Notes: generated from the sequence alone by a model not told the origin. DNA of 60,000 nt from Antedon mediterranea (GCF_964355755.1 NC_092670.1:12029201-12089200), one strand, 5' to 3'. Shown: positions 9,809 through 60,000, counted from the stretch's first letter. Translations and numbers: made by a program.

Positions 9809-12800
9809 ACTGACCATCTTCTTTATTATTGACCATCGTATTTTCTCATTAATTTCCTAGAGGGATGATTTTTTTTAGGTTACGAGGTTACGGGTCAATA
9901 GGCGTAGATATAGAATCTAGCTTGGATCTATGACTAGCCTAACCTAGGACCAGGTACGTGTAGATGCAGCCACTGCGTTATTAATAATATTTGACCCCAT
10001 AAAAAATGACAAACTTGTTTACATTTTTAGTCTATAAATAAAGAGTGTAGTCTAGATAGTGCATGCATAGACGTCGGTCGATTATGTCATATCTTGCTTA
10101 GACTTGCCACATGCACGTCAATCTCGATTCTATGCCTAGGCCTACCTAGTTAATTAGTATTTTAGGCCAAGAAAAGATGGTAAGCCATAGAATAGCGGGT
10201 TTTCTGCTTGACTGTTCTTGTTGTGTACTGAGAAATGTAAGGGAAGGAGGAGCCTAGCAAAAATCCTTAATATTCTCGATCTTTACGCCACTTAGCTCGA
10301 AGAACAGGTATCTACAATTATATAATTACATTTAGAATAAGTTTACGTGCTTACTTTGGTACTGCAACTAATATTTGTTAACAAATACAGTGATACAATT
10401 TAAGAAAATTCTACAGCATGATCTGTTTAGAAGATAGGGAATCGTTCATGCATTAAATTGCAATTTTTTTTATTGGAGATGACGTAATCATTGAATATGA
10501 GGCGCCTTGTGTGAATTTAACTTATGTAATATTGATTTCTAACCGTCTGTCTGTGCATAACCAGCATATTTCAAGTTTTTGGGAATTTTCATTATACTGT
10601 ATTATTGAATTTGAAAATCAATTGTAATGTAGTCTGATAAAATCTGGCACTAGGTAAATAAAATACACCCAATCAGAGAACAGCTTACAGAAACTTGATT
10701 GAACACATTTCTATCCGTTGGAAATATCTTCTGAAGAGTTGATGGGATATAATCTAATCATATACTACTTTATAATAATACAATAAACAAACAGAAAAAC
10801 ACACACAAAGCTACTAGTTTATTGATAAGATATTTTATTTTGAAATACAAAAATGGTGCATTTTTTGCATCAGATTCAATCTCATAATAGAACAAAAGCC
10901 AGAAGAACCTCAGATTAAAATTACCTCAGCAACTCTGCTCTTTTGTTTTTTTTTATGAAAGAATAGGCCTATAAAATGAATGCTGAATGCACCATTACGA
11001 AGTCTTTAGGACGCCCCCTATCGACTCATGTCAATGACAGAAACCTGCTGATGACAAAATGGAATTTCTTGGTCCTCTACTTTTAGCAAGAACTTGTATT
11101 TTACATTACTTTGAACAAAGTTTTATTTACAATACAAAACTGCCAACATATATCATATTTACACTTCATACAGATTCATTTCTTGTCAAAAGATTTCTTG
11201 TAAAACATTTTTTTTTCTGTACACAAACTTGAAAAAAAATCAATGTTTAAATTTATCAACCTGATTTTTCTGCTATAGCGGTACAAAAGCTGGGAATGGA
11301 ATATACTATTTATATAATCAGTTATTTTTGCTATATAACATATTTTTGCTATATAAACAGACGTTATATATTATTACATAATTATATAGAATTATACTAC
11401 AATACTATATAAAATAACTAACTGTAATAAACTATTTTTACATATGACAATATGTTACTTACATAAAAAAGTTTCTTTATCTTTGCTTTAATTTTCCCCC
11501 GAAAATAAAGAAACTATGAAAATTAAAGATACGTAATGTAGTAAAATCATGAATATTTATGACCTACACAAAAGGCCCAAATTAGTGAGTGGGCCACACA
11601 TAACATAGTTATAGAACCTTGCCTCTCATTGGCAGAAAACAAAACTAAAATCCCCTGGTTAGAGCAGGGAGTTGGTTAGAGCAAGTTAAAGTAAAATCTG
11701 TTACTAGGTTATGTAACCAATTACTAAACTTAATTCTGTTATACCATTACTGACTAGTCTTTACATTTACATTTGAATACTGGATGAAGAAAATAAAACA
11801 TATTACTTTTATAATTAGTAGAAAATAAAATACAAGAGGTAATTAGTTATATTAGTTTACTGAATTGAAAATAATATCTAATAATAAAAAGCTCTCCACA
11901 ACCACACACCTTATTTAGCCCAAAATTGGGAAAAGTAGAAGTGTTGCAGGGGTTGCCAGAGAAGAATAAGAAGGTGGGTAAAGACATGTTTTGTATAGAA
12001 ATATAGAGCAAATTAATTTAGTTATCACATCTTAATTAAAATATTTATACAAAATGAGGCATAGAATATATTCAAAAAGAAATACTACCATAGGAAAGAA
12101 GATTAATAAGTTTGCAGAGGTAATTTTTCTATATAATATGTGCTCACATACAAATTTAAATTATTAAAATGAGAAATTAATATTTGCAATTATATTAAGC
12201 ATTATCCAGTAAACATTACAATACATTAAACAATAACAGTATCAAATATAAAAGTTTAAATTAAAATACTGTTTTAGTGTATAATATGGTGAGATGATAG
12301 CAACTGTACATAGGTGGTTACATAAAGGACTTTACAATATACTACTGGTACAAATTCGACGAAGGAGTAGAGCATAAAAGCCATCTGCACATGCTCAGTT
12401 TGAAAAATTCTTATTTGGTGTAGTTACAAAAGCTATCACAAAATTGATTTAGTTTAGTAAAGTTGTTGAGCTTGTGTACTGTCTCTTGTACATCGTTATT
12501 TCATAGCCTTGATTTCATATAAACACACTATTATAGTAGAAAAACATGGCAAATTCATAAAGAAAAATTACCAGATATTGAAACAAAAACACACCAAAAT
12601 GTTTGATAAAATCAAAAGGTAAAAATTGTCAGTTCCAGACTGATGAGGCGTTTAATGGTTTTCAATTTCTAAAGAGTATAAAAATGGAAGTACAACCAGA
12701 GAAGAGTGAAATTACCACTCTTCCCTGGTACAACAAATAAATAATTAATTGATATCACATTTCAAAAACCCTGTTAAATATTTCATATATGCGTTATTTA

Positions 12801-13824
12801 CATTGTAATTATATGATGTGCTTTTAATATTTCAACACAGCAGCCTTTCTAATATTTACTGTTAAAAAAATAATTTCTATGAATGTTCAAGAGAGGAAAC
12901 ATGATGAGTTGTATACTTTTTCATTACTAAAAAAAGAAGAAGTGATTCATTGAGAGATTAATTCTGGAAATTTGTTTTTACATTAGTGTTCAATGATCTT
13001 GTGAAGGAATAAAAAAAATCTTCTAGACATCAAGTAGTTGATAATTTTAAGATTTAAATACTGTAATACTGTACTGTAAGACTGCCTCATAAACTTTGTT
13101 ATTGAAACAAAGTGAAATCATATTTGATGCAGTTGAATAAGGTTGTTACTGCAGTAACTGAAGTAGAATAATTCTGATATGATCCCATAATAAAATACAA
13201 TTGATGAACTATCCAAATTGCAACAGCATTTGTTCTTGTTGAATTTTATTATATTTAATTTAGTTATTTATTAATCATTAACTTAGTTAAGAGTAATCTA
13301 GGCCTTGATGATTTCTTCTTTGATACATTTGTGTTTATAATCATTTATATAGAAGTCTAGTAAACATAAAAATAATAGTATGCTCCACTTTAATAGCAAA
13401 GAAAATATATGTAACAATCATTAAAAAAAGATTATTGTTTTAATTTACAGTATCTTTTATAATTAAGGAATATATCAGAAGAATGAGCAATCCACGATTT
13501 TTGCATTTGAACAAACAGTGCTGTCAAAATCAACCATGTGTTGCCAGCATGGTCTATTCTTTGTCATTACAGCAATGTATGTGGCAGCCTATCCCATAGG
13601 AAACCATTAGTGTTAATTACAGGGAAAATCATTGAGATTATTTATTCTTCTGGTAATTATTTGTATTAATAAAAATCATTTATAAAAATCATTGATAAGC
13701 ACCTACAAAAATATTAAAAAATACAAAATAAACCTTAACTGAAAATATACATTAATAAACTAAATAATATTAGGTTTAACCATTATTATTACTAAATCAT
13801 TTAATTACGATACAATAATTAGGA

Positions 13825-13830
13825 TTTATT
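13825..13830 (-). terminator. Candidate Par-3 poly(A) signal
   Basis: AATAAA on the minus strand, about 380 nt after the Par-3 stop. A second one lies at 13640-13645. Such hexamers are common by chance in this AT-rich sequence, so neither can be preferred without cDNA 3' ends. Confidence 0.3.
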
Positions 13831-14017
13831 AGAGACTGAACTGAAAATATCATTTACAGTACTTTATCTCAAGGCTCTGTTGTTGATTGTTGACATTTAT
13901 GCCACCTGTTTACCTGATTTACATACCTAGAAGACAGAAATTCAACCTCCATACCTGTATGAAGATATGAACCTGTACATGTGGAAACACTACTGATAAG
14001 TCGCTGAAAAGTTGCTG

Positions 14018-14082
14018 TGCAGTCAAGCATTACGAATGTTCAGTCAAGCATTACTCATGTTCTGTCAAGCGTTACTAATGAG
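14018..14082 (-). repeat. 21-bp repeat, three copies, in the likely Par-3 3' UTR
   Basis: Three copies of a unit like cagtcaagcattacgaatgt start near 14020, 14041 and 14062. They lie 125-190 nt downstream of the stop codon, so they are probably transcribed in the 3' UTR. Confidence 0.75.
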
Positions 14083-14205
14083 TCTGAAGAATCCTGGTTG
14101 TTATTCAGTCACTTTCTTTTTAACGAAAAGAATACTTTATAAGCAAACCATGCTGCATTTGATTAAATTATTCAATGTAAATCGGGTGTAAACCAGCAAC
14201 CTACC

Positions 14206-51337
<37,132 letters not shown>

Positions 51338-51399
51338 CTGGAGGAGAAAATAACAATACAATAGAATTCAAATATAAATACAACTACAGTAAAACTACC

Positions 51400-51530
51400 C
51401 ATACAAGCTAGGTGGCCACCACTATTAAGAAGACACCGTTTGTGAGGCAATGACCAACACCAATGCAGGAGACACTTCTAGGAACACTTTGTTGGGTTGT
51501 GAAGGTGTTCCCTTAATAGGGGGTCTACTG
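51400..51530. mobile_element. Pogo-like element fragment
   Basis: ccaccactattaagaagaca at one end and ttcccttaatagggggtcta followed by ctgta at the other resemble the 24-kb element in opposite orientation. No coding capacity. Confidence 0.45.
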
Positions 51531-53155
51531 TAAACAAAATGATCAGCTTGCTTCCCAGTCAGATGCAAGCACATAGTCGCAACAAAAGTAATTTGACCAA
51601 TCACAAGCATCTTGGTGGGATAAAAGAACATACGGATTACTGCAGTGGGTCTATGGGTTTGTTTTCAGCTTCTACCTTACCACAGGTGTACATTAACCCC
51701 ATAGTGCAGTAGATTGGTAAACATATTCCTATCAATCAATGAAAGTGATATTTACTCATTAGTAAATAAAAGATAAAGGTTCTATCACATCAATCAATGT
51801 AACTGATACACAAGTAAATTGAAAACTGTTGACAAGACAAAAGGTCAAGTTCGCTTACTGTATGTCAAACTTTGATCAATTCTTATTGACAAGAAAACTT
51901 GTAAGAAAAGTCTAAGTTGGTCAAGGCGTTCGAATCGCAGATGAAAACCATCAAGCGATTTCCAAAAATGGATTTAAAAAACATTTCATTTTAAGTACAT
52001 AATTTTTTCGTTTTTCAGGAATTATGAAGCCTGCTTAGATAGGAGATTAATGTGGGGAAGTAGTCTTAAATCTCCTCTTATAAATGGATCTAAAGCCACA
52101 GTAAAATCACTTTTTGTAGAACCATTTTGTGTTTGTGACCACAATATGTATTTTGTACATACTGATCAGTCCAAGCCCGTAGCCAATGGAGTTTGCAGGG
52201 TTTTGAAAAAAACCCCGCTTTTTTCCTGAAGTGCCCTTTTCAAACAGAGACCATCAGCGAAAGTGATAGTAAATAGGCCTCAGTCTAATGCAGCAGACGA
52301 ATCACTTTCATCTACTAGACCTAAATACATTTTTTGTTCAGTTGCACTTGCACCATGATAAACAAAAAAAAAAGTATCCTCTTCTCATCGACTTTACAAC
52401 TGCTGGACAGAGTGAAACTATATTTGTTTTCTTTCAAGAATTTCACTTAACTTCCAAGTTTTATCAAATTACTGTAGCTCAATGCAAAATAGAAAATTTG
52501 TAATCTTTATTTTTGTTTTTCATTCATCAATTAATTCATTCATTCATTTCTTTATTAGCCACCACAAAAGGTGACACTTTGTTGGGTCCCAAAGGTATAT
52601 GGATGCACTTATAGACATTGCAAATTATTTTCTATCTGTCTCAACTTTCTTAACTTAACTGAAACTCACAAATACTCTAAGACCTACTTATTCTACTTAC
52701 ACAAGTTGATGATGCAATTAATATCTCTAATATGACTTTTTTTTTTTTTTAAAGCGTAAAAAAGCTTTTGGTTGTATAACAATAATGTGGATAACAAACA
52801 GGTTGACAAACTTGATAAATTGCGCTAATAAATGCCAATCTATTTGAAAGATGAGAAAGAGTTGAAAGGAATGAATTGAAATGATGGTTTAATGGATTTC
52901 GGAATTGTATTTAGTATAGACAACATGCATCTGTTGTATAGGTAATATAATGAAAAAAAAAACTTGAATTGCCCAAGATAACATTGATTTAAATCGGTCT
53001 AATATTATAGTTCAATTTAAGTTTATTCTATGGTCTAATTCCTTCTGTCTTCACACTTTTTTATATTATCTTTTAGGCCTTCTTCTGTATAGTGGATTTG
53101 CAGTTGTATGCGTAGTAGCCTAACTGTATATTCAGAAATGTTTGAATTACAGTGG

Positions 53156-53203
53156 AATCCCTCTTACGCTAATACGCCTAATCCCTCTTACGCTAATACG
53201 CCT
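53156..53203. repeat. 24-bp tandem duplication
   Basis: Two identical copies of the unit starting aatccctcttacgctaatac, at 53156 and 53180. Confidence 0.9.
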
Positions 53204-55531
53204 TAGATAAAAAGTACCCACCTTGCTTGAGAACCCCATTAATCATAAGGTTACATTAAAAGTATGTGTTATTTGTTAAATTACCGTGTTATAATGATCT
53301 ATGTCTACGACCAGACTATTAGCCTTTGTAGTATACCAAGGTACCGATTGCAACCACCCATAACTTAATATCCTAGCCGGTATCTTTGATGTGTCTATGC
53401 TCAAAACCCTGGAGAGATCTTTTTTTAAGCTGATGTGCCATGTTGGCCCCAATAAAACACCTCAATGATATACTTTTACACTAGAAATAATATTTTAACA
53501 CTTCATTTTAATTTTGTAAAACTTTATTAGCCACAAGAGAATCCATAATGTGCTATTTTACAATTCCACAAAGATTAAATGTTAATGCCAATTGATCAAT
53601 TTGAACTTTTGGAATATGGAACTTTAAAAAATCATATACAGTAATTTACTATATAAAAAATATGACATCATAATCATTGAACCATGTTAAGTTTGTTCAT
53701 AAATCATAAAATATTAAATTGATTTTATTCATTCCATTCCAGTTTATGGTAAGGTCATATTATTTCTAAATTTGGATAAGAAAGATAGAACATACAGGTT
53801 TTATCAAGACGTAGTTAAATAAGTTATTGGCGATTATGAACAATTTTCCAATAAAATACTACTATTTAAAATAAGTACAGTATGCTAGAATAAATATAAA
53901 CATTTTTTAAAAGAAACTTAAAAATTGATAGGAAAAAAAAAACAATTTCAAGACTAAAGAGAAACAAGAATTTAAATTTGTATCTGGTGCTGTTCAGTTT
54001 TCGTGACAGCTATAGATTTAAGGATTTTCTAGTGTCAGCAACCTGTTCCAGTTGAATCTCAGCTTCAGCCACCTAAATGTACATTTCTTGCTACTGTACA
54101 CCCCAGCTTTAGATCATGTAGGCCTACAGTACAGGTATTAAAACGTGAACTCTCAAGGGACACCTAATAATAGAGATTCTACATTACCTGGTGGTGATGA
54201 AATAAACTTGAGTTGAGAGGAGTAATTTATTGGAGCTTGAAAATTACACAGGGTTGAAAGAGGAACACTCAATGAAAAAAATCGGCATTTCAAATGCGAA
54301 AAATAATTACTGGGTTGGGGGTTTGTGGACAATGAATATGTGACCCTGACCCTTGGTATAGGTGTATCATCAGAACCTAAACACCTGATGAAAGACATGA
54401 AAAGATAAGGGCCTACTGTATTAAGTATGATGTCAAGAAACAGTTTACAGTACAAAAAAGACAACTGTTTGAATGCCTTGATGCATTTCAATCAAAAGAC
54501 TACTTTTTAATTGTTTGGTACAGTACATATGTACTAAAATTAAAAAGTGTGTTTATTTATATAAAATTATTAATCGCTGCCCCTATCAAGAAATCGTGTA
54601 AAAGACCACTGTTTATAGACAAAAACAATAAATAAATTCATACAGTATATACCCATTTAGACTCAATCAGAAAGGAAATCTAAAAAGTGTATAGTAATTA
54701 ATATATCAGCCAAGAATGTATCAAATTTAAGATAATCTATCACCTTTATCTGCTATCTATTTACAGACAAACAGATGAAATAATGAGAGTGATAAAAACA
54801 CAGGACAATGACCTTATAGAGTGCCATGTAATAATATGGCAAGGAAAGTTTATTGCAAAACATTTAAAACATATTACATGTGTTGTATACATTACTATAC
54901 TCTGCATTTTAAAGACATCCTCCAGTTCAATATAAACTAGATTTGAACTCGTCACCAGGAAAAATTAGGTGATACACGCATATTTATAACATAAATCTTT
55001 GAAAAACTGATTAGGGTGGTATGATCGTTTAGACCATAATGTAAGTGCTTAGGGGGAGTACTGTAGTAGGAGAGGGGATGGTTCACTAAATAATTATGAA
55101 ATTCTCTACAGAAATGCAATACTATATAAGTATGTTGCACATCCCAGCTTTTCATCACAAATAATACAATGGCTACAGTGAATTCATTACAAGGCCTAAA
55201 AATACATGGGTTAATCAGGGAGGTGAAAAAATAATTATTTTTTCCCCTTCCTGGGCTAATGTTGGTTCATCCAGGCATGAAATAGACTACTAATATAAGA
55301 AATTAGTACTGTTACATCTTGGGTTTTGTTAACAGAAGCAGGTAAAAGTTTCCAGCAGATTCTATCTGCCTGTTAACAAAGTACAATATTCTTGCTGCCA
55401 TCAAAAATGTATTACTATAAATACAGTACCACAATTCACAAACAATCCTGAACATAAATTTAGAAATTAATTGACTTTTAACAAGTTTATCAACATCTAA
55501 TAATAGAAGCCAAATCAGAAAGAATACTTAC

Positions 55532-55546
55532 AGCCAACGCCATCAT
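55532..55546 (-). CDS. Candidate alternative first coding segment (MMALA)
   Basis: Two ATG codons start a 15-nt open segment ending at a strong donor GGCT|gtaagtatt. Spliced to the CR1 exon, it would read MMALA-PSGYW in frame, giving a Par-3 that lacks the first half of CR1. A pyrimidine-rich tract upstream (ttgatcgcttcag) could instead make it an internal 5' UTR exon. Evidence is splice consensus and phase only. Confidence 0.25.
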
Positions 55547-56394
55547 CCTGCTGCTGAAGCGATCAATGACCCAAAGAAGAAAAAATTCAGACAAAAAAAA
55601 AACCTGTTATGTTTACCTTGGTGTTACACCAAAGTATTGTCCAATCAACGAGTAAACATCCACAGGACACTTGTCAAACACTAGGACCCTCAAATTGGAT
55701 GTGGTAATCTACGAAATCGCTTGTAATCAACATTGTAAATAAACGAAGCCACTGCTAAAGTTGTTTCTTCAACAAATTCACAGATGAACTAATAAGAGTT
55801 AAACAAGTAAGAATTACTGTCTCCTTGTCAAGTGGAAAACAAATTCCTCTGCATCACTACAAATGGATTTTAAGAAACACAGTTGTCATTATTAAAGAAT
55901 GACAGATTTAGTGCTAAGCAAATTGTCCCCAATTTTCTTCATTATTTCACTCAAGAGTAAACATGATTGTTTAAGTTAAAATAAATATATATAAAAGATA
56001 AACAATTTACTTTATAATAAAGAACTGTATCACTATGATAACTGTATTTGTACGGAAGCACTTGCAGATGCCATCCATAACAAATGTAAAAGATTATTTG
56101 CTTATTTTATGCATTTACTTTCATAGATGAAGCCTAGTTAAACAAAATAATCTGGCCTAAATAAAGGTCGTTCAACCCTTTTGTATACACAGAATACTGT
56201 GGTGTGTTCATTCAAGGGGTTTAAGCTTAATTTATTGTAGTAAAAATTAGTTATGACCATAATCCACATACGGTAATTCTTACCACAGAGAAAGTTTGAC
56301 AGAAAGTTTTTTTAAAAATTTGTATACTGCATCATCATTGTCTTCTTACAATTGTTTATAGTATATTTGTCATTATTTAAGGTACAAGGTAATT

Positions 56395-56815
56395 AAGTAT
56401 AGTTTCTTTTGCCAAGAAAATTAGTTATTGCAATTGGAGTTTTGAAATAAAATTAATTTGGGTCAAGCATTATTTTATAAACCACTTAATTCAATTTGTT
56501 TGCTAAAATTTGTTTGCAGTTTCTATTGCCAGAAAAATAGTTATAATAGGAAATTGAATTTTAAAATAAAAAATAATTTAAATGAGCATTGTTTTAAAAA
56601 TCAGTTAATTGAAATGTTTTCCAGTATATTGCCATGAAAATAGTAAAATAGGAAATTGAGTTTTAAAATAAAAAAAATGTAGATGAAAAATTGCTGTATT
56701 GTATAAACTAGTTATTTGGAAATATTTCTAGTTTCTATTGACAAAAAAAATAGTTTAATAGTAGTAAATTGAGTTTTGAAATTTAAATGAAGCATTGTTT
56801 CACAATTTTTTCCAG
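56395..56815. repeat. Four-copy degenerate tandem repeat, about 100-120 bp
   Basis: Landmark versions of gtttctattgccaagaaaat occur near 56401, 56519, 56622 and 56729, each followed by text like gaaattgagttttaaaataa. Confidence 0.75.
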
Positions 56816-57045
56816 TGCACAATATGCAGACTACTGGCTGCAATTATACAAGCAAGGATGAGTTCTATACTTAATTTGTCTCCAACTTAAATTTGTCTCC
56901 ACATAAATGTTTATAAATAAGTCTGGTTGTTTTTCTACAGGCTACTTTCACATGTTGTAATGTTTGTACACATTTAAAGTTGGTTATGTAATGTGATAAG
57001 CTATTTGTACAATATTGTTCCTCAGACCCATGGATCCAGGGATTT

Positions 57046-57250
57046 CACTTACTGATATCAAACTCTGGTAGTATTGACTGACATCTCAGGGTGGGTGGCA
57101 ACCAGTAGCTGTGGTTATTGATGGGTAAAACTGACAAATGTTTTTTTTTTTATCAAAGTGATTCATCTATAGATATCAAAATCTAGTGACATTGACAGAC
57201 ATACAGTCTCAGGGTGGGTAGCAGGCAACCAGTTACTTTGTGCCTTCTTG
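57046..57250. repeat. Tandem duplication, about 115 bp
   Basis: gatatcaaactctggtagta / gatatcaaaatctagtgaca and ctcagggtgggtggcaacca / ctcagggtgggtagcaggca mark two diverged copies. Confidence 0.75.
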
Positions 57251-60000
57251 TGGTTATTAATTTTAAATTAAAACTTATTGCAATGGGAAAAAAAACCCAA
57301 ACTAGCAATAGTTTTAAAAACGCATAGCAAACATTTATAAATAGATGTTACTATAACAAATCAGGTTTTCAGGAAATTATTCATTACACTAGGAAAATAT
57401 TATCCTAAAACTTAATACTTTAATCTTAAATATTAATCCCAGTTGATCCTTTCAAATGGGTTATCCTTTTGGAATGTGACACCACAATGGTAAATAACAG
57501 AGAAATGGGATTTTAGGATTTGGAATAAAGAAGCCAGGAGTGAGCTAACCAAGTGCACCACACAGGCTTTCTATGGTGGGAACATTGGCGAAATGATCGC
57601 TTTTTGATCCTGTGTGTTGGCCTAGAAACGAAAGCAGCCAACACTGACCTGTATGCTTAAAAATCTATTATTATTAAACAGATTTTAAAATCATTACTGT
57701 ATATTTATGAACACTAGAAATACTATGCTATATTCACAACATTTTTAAATTGTTAAAATATATTACTGTATTTCATAATGTGTAAAGAATTATTCACTAC
57801 ATACAAAGATCTGGCAGTTGTCCTTTACACAGCACATATATACAAATATTGTCACAGATCCTGGAGGGATGGACATACTACTATGAACAACTCACTTTAC
57901 AAAAAAAAATTGGAGCCAAAAATATGACGAATTGGTCCAAAAAGAACAAACTGCGACCAAATGTCCAGGATGTTGGGTAAAGCTTTACAGTACTCATCTC
58001 TGTCTTAATTACAATCTTGTACACCACAAGTGAAATTACGATCTAACCCTGCTACTAGTACAGTACCCACTGTACACTGTACTCCGGGATAAACACAGAA
58101 TGTCAGAATAAAGAGCTTGCCCACAGGACACCAAAAAACCGAGCCTATCAGTTTCTAAATAAATACCTATAAAGAGGTGGGGATACTCACTTTGGTCCTC
58201 TAATAGCCACCTTTCAACACCGCAATCTTCACTTAGATATAAATGTAAACAAAAGCTCGCCAGATATTTCATTTGTCTAACTATCAACTCTTTTATTAGT
58301 TGCCAAAAGGGATCTAACACTTTACATACATACTCTGCTGAACGCTTGACTGAATTTACAGAATCCTTACTAGTTCTACAGATTAGAAAAGATGCTCCCA
58401 ATGGGGTTAATCTAGAATAAAGATGTCAGCGTCGTATTTATTTGATTTGATGTATAATAAAGCACGCAGATTTGAGTAAACTCAATACATATTTTACTCC
58501 TCTACTGGTTTACTGTAGATTATGAATATCAATGAAAGGCCTGTTCCGAAGAAATTATGAAATGCTTGAACACTATAACATATGTGCCTTTTTATCACCC
58601 TATGTGTACAGTAGGCACAAACCTAAACTTTGACCATTAATAAACAGTAGAACTACTATTAAAGGGACACTTTTGAGACCCAGCAAATGGGTATATGCAT
58701 ACAAAATGTTCTAATACTATTCAGAATTGACATAAAATTATTATTAACTACCGAGCTGAAAATTCCAACAAAAGCTCTTGAATCAATAAAAAATGTGCTA
58801 TGGAATTAAATGGCTATTAGGCTTATGACAATATTCTGCAAGATGCAAGTCAAAAGTAGGCCAGTATGATCACAGTTTCTTGTCATCTACTACAACACTC
58901 TTAAGTGCTGTACAACTATGACATTTGATTGGCTGATATCGTAGTTTTAATCAATGGTAAAAGTGATAATTCTATTCATAGTCAGGCCTTTGTCAACATT
59001 TTTTTCTTTTGACAAGCAATAGATAAATAATATGCAACACTTGAAATAACTCTAAAAAAATGGAAATTATTTTCAATTTATACCTAGATTGAGTTATATA
59101 CTCTTCTATATTAATTTGCTATTTAAATCTAAAATTGAAATGTTTTTGTAAATTCATATTTTTAATTAATCTTTTGTCATTTCTTGCTCAATGTTGAATA
59201 TGAATTGAAATAAAAAATGTTTGTCCTCAATTGATCTGCTTTTATGCCACAATAAAAGTGTCAAGTTTGTGTTGATGACAGGAGTTGAAATAAATGATAA
59301 ATACATACAAAACATTAAATACCAGGACAGAAAAAGAAGTCTGCTAGAAAACGGTTTTATTCATTGATTGACACGAAAATGAAATCTTTTATGGAAACAT
59401 ACCGTCAACTGAAATGTCTTTGTATTTTTTACGAAGATGAATAAAGTTGTATCGCCATTCAATACATAAATATTCAATATTGGGAGAAAATTCTCCCAAT
59501 ACCGATTAAGAACATTGGGCTGGACTAATATTTCTGGTTTTCTAAGAAGTCTGACATTTAGGCCCTTTTGGAGCTCAAGAAAAGTCTGTTTTAGAAAAGT
59601 TTGCAGTTTTTCCGAGTCTGGTTTTGGGAGAGTTGACTGTACTCACACATAAAGGTGAAACACTGTGTTAAGAACATCATGATTGTGTTGGCAAGATGGG
59701 CATCAGTAAGGGTATCTGAACCTTATCATGTTCCTATAGTACGATATGATTTATTGACTTCATCATTTCATATAATCAGATTTGCTTAATTAATTTCTAT
59801 ATAAAACATACCACCTACAAGCAATAGGCCATGACCCATGACCCCGAGACAGGCAAACCTTACCAACTGCACTAAAGAAATATATTAAAAGTCTAGATTG
59901 ATATATAGCTCAAGTTGTGTGTCTTGATTCAATATTAACTGGAAACCTATTACAGACAAATTGTGTTATTAAGTTCTATCTAGGGGATATTGCAAAGTGA

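Larger units (their letters stand above)
9361..13824. other. Spacer: 5' region of the uncharacterised gene and beyond the Par-3 3' end
   Basis: It holds the putative promoter and 5' UTR of the uncharacterised gene near 9.36-9.7 kb and a Pol III-type unit at 9.7-9.8 kb. From about 10.3 kb the sequence is AT-rich without exons. Part of 10.8-13.8 kb may be Par-3 3' UTR if a distal poly(A) site is used. Confidence 0.5.
51338..60000 (-). other. Upstream Par-3 intron or 5' region
   Basis: No exon matching the start of CR1 was found. It contains a pogo-like pair of ends at 51400-51530, a 24-bp duplication at 53156, two tandem-repeat blocks at 56.4-57.25 kb, and three exon-like segments of low confidence (54.2, 55.5 and 58.2-58.4 kb). 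Confidence 0.5.

Noticed and set aside
54153-54491. 112-codon minus-strand frame with possible splice sites (about 54190-54384)
   Set aside because: The peptide has no recognisable features, its phase does not chain with the 58-kb segment, and about one or two chance ORFs of this length are expected in the window.
59480-59504. Palindrome tattgggagaa-aa-ttctcccaata
   Set aside because: An isolated 11-bp inverted repeat without other context; too little to call a site.

Overview
The window is eukaryotic, from an AT-rich animal genome with long introns. The main protein is plainly metazoan (Par-3). The repeat content (tRNA- and 5S-rRNA-derived SINE-like units, many short inverted-repeat DNA elements) and the divergence from vertebrate sequences suggest a marine invertebrate deuterostome, perhaps an echinoderm. 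That lineage call is inference; the gene calls do not depend on it. No prokaryotic, viral or CRISPR features were seen.

Two protein-coding genes lie head-to-tail on the minus strand. The larger occupies about 14.2-51.3 kb and probably continues to higher coordinates. It is the polarity scaffold Par-3 (PARD3/Bazooka). I rebuilt 23 exon candidates by following splice sites and phase; every junction keeps frame and gives 1,708 visible residues. The order is: second half of the N-terminal CR1/PB1-like oligomerisation domain, a Par-1/14-3-3-type site, PDZ1, PDZ2, PDZ3, the aPKC-binding/phosphorylation segment CR3, two conserved C-terminal motifs, then an unusually long Lys/Glu/Arg/Ser/Tyr-rich tail. 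The first coding exon (start of CR1) was not found and is probably beyond 60 kb. Two exons (57 and 54 nt) are phase-symmetric and look like cassette exons.

The smaller gene has its coding part at 5663-9357, in six exons encoding 356 residues. I do not recognise its family. It has a Cys-rich hydrophobic segment in its second half and a Pro/Tyr/Gln-rich tail. About 4.8 kb separates the Par-3 stop codon from its start codon; this must hold the Par-3 3' UTR and the promoter of the small gene.

Layout: 1-5.6 kb intergenic with short tandem duplications; 5.7-9.4 kb small gene; 9.4-14.2 kb spacer and Par-3 3' UTR; 14.2-19.6 kb Par-3 C-terminal exons; 19.6-30 kb large introns with small exons and several inverted-repeat elements; 30-37.2 kb the dense PDZ/CR3 exon block; 37.2-43.3 kb linker exons and an 881-bp DNA element with 3-bp target duplication; 43.3-51.3 kb a large intron with a 5S-rRNA-derived SINE, then CR1; 51.3-60 kb intron or upstream sequence with repeats and low-confidence exon candidates.

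No new multi-gene system was seen. The points most worth checking are the expanded charged tail of Par-3, the candidate cassette and alternative first exons, two introns in which sequence around a 5' splice site has been tandemly copied, the 5S-derived SINE, a near-perfect intronic hairpin, and two similar 17-bp minisatellites.
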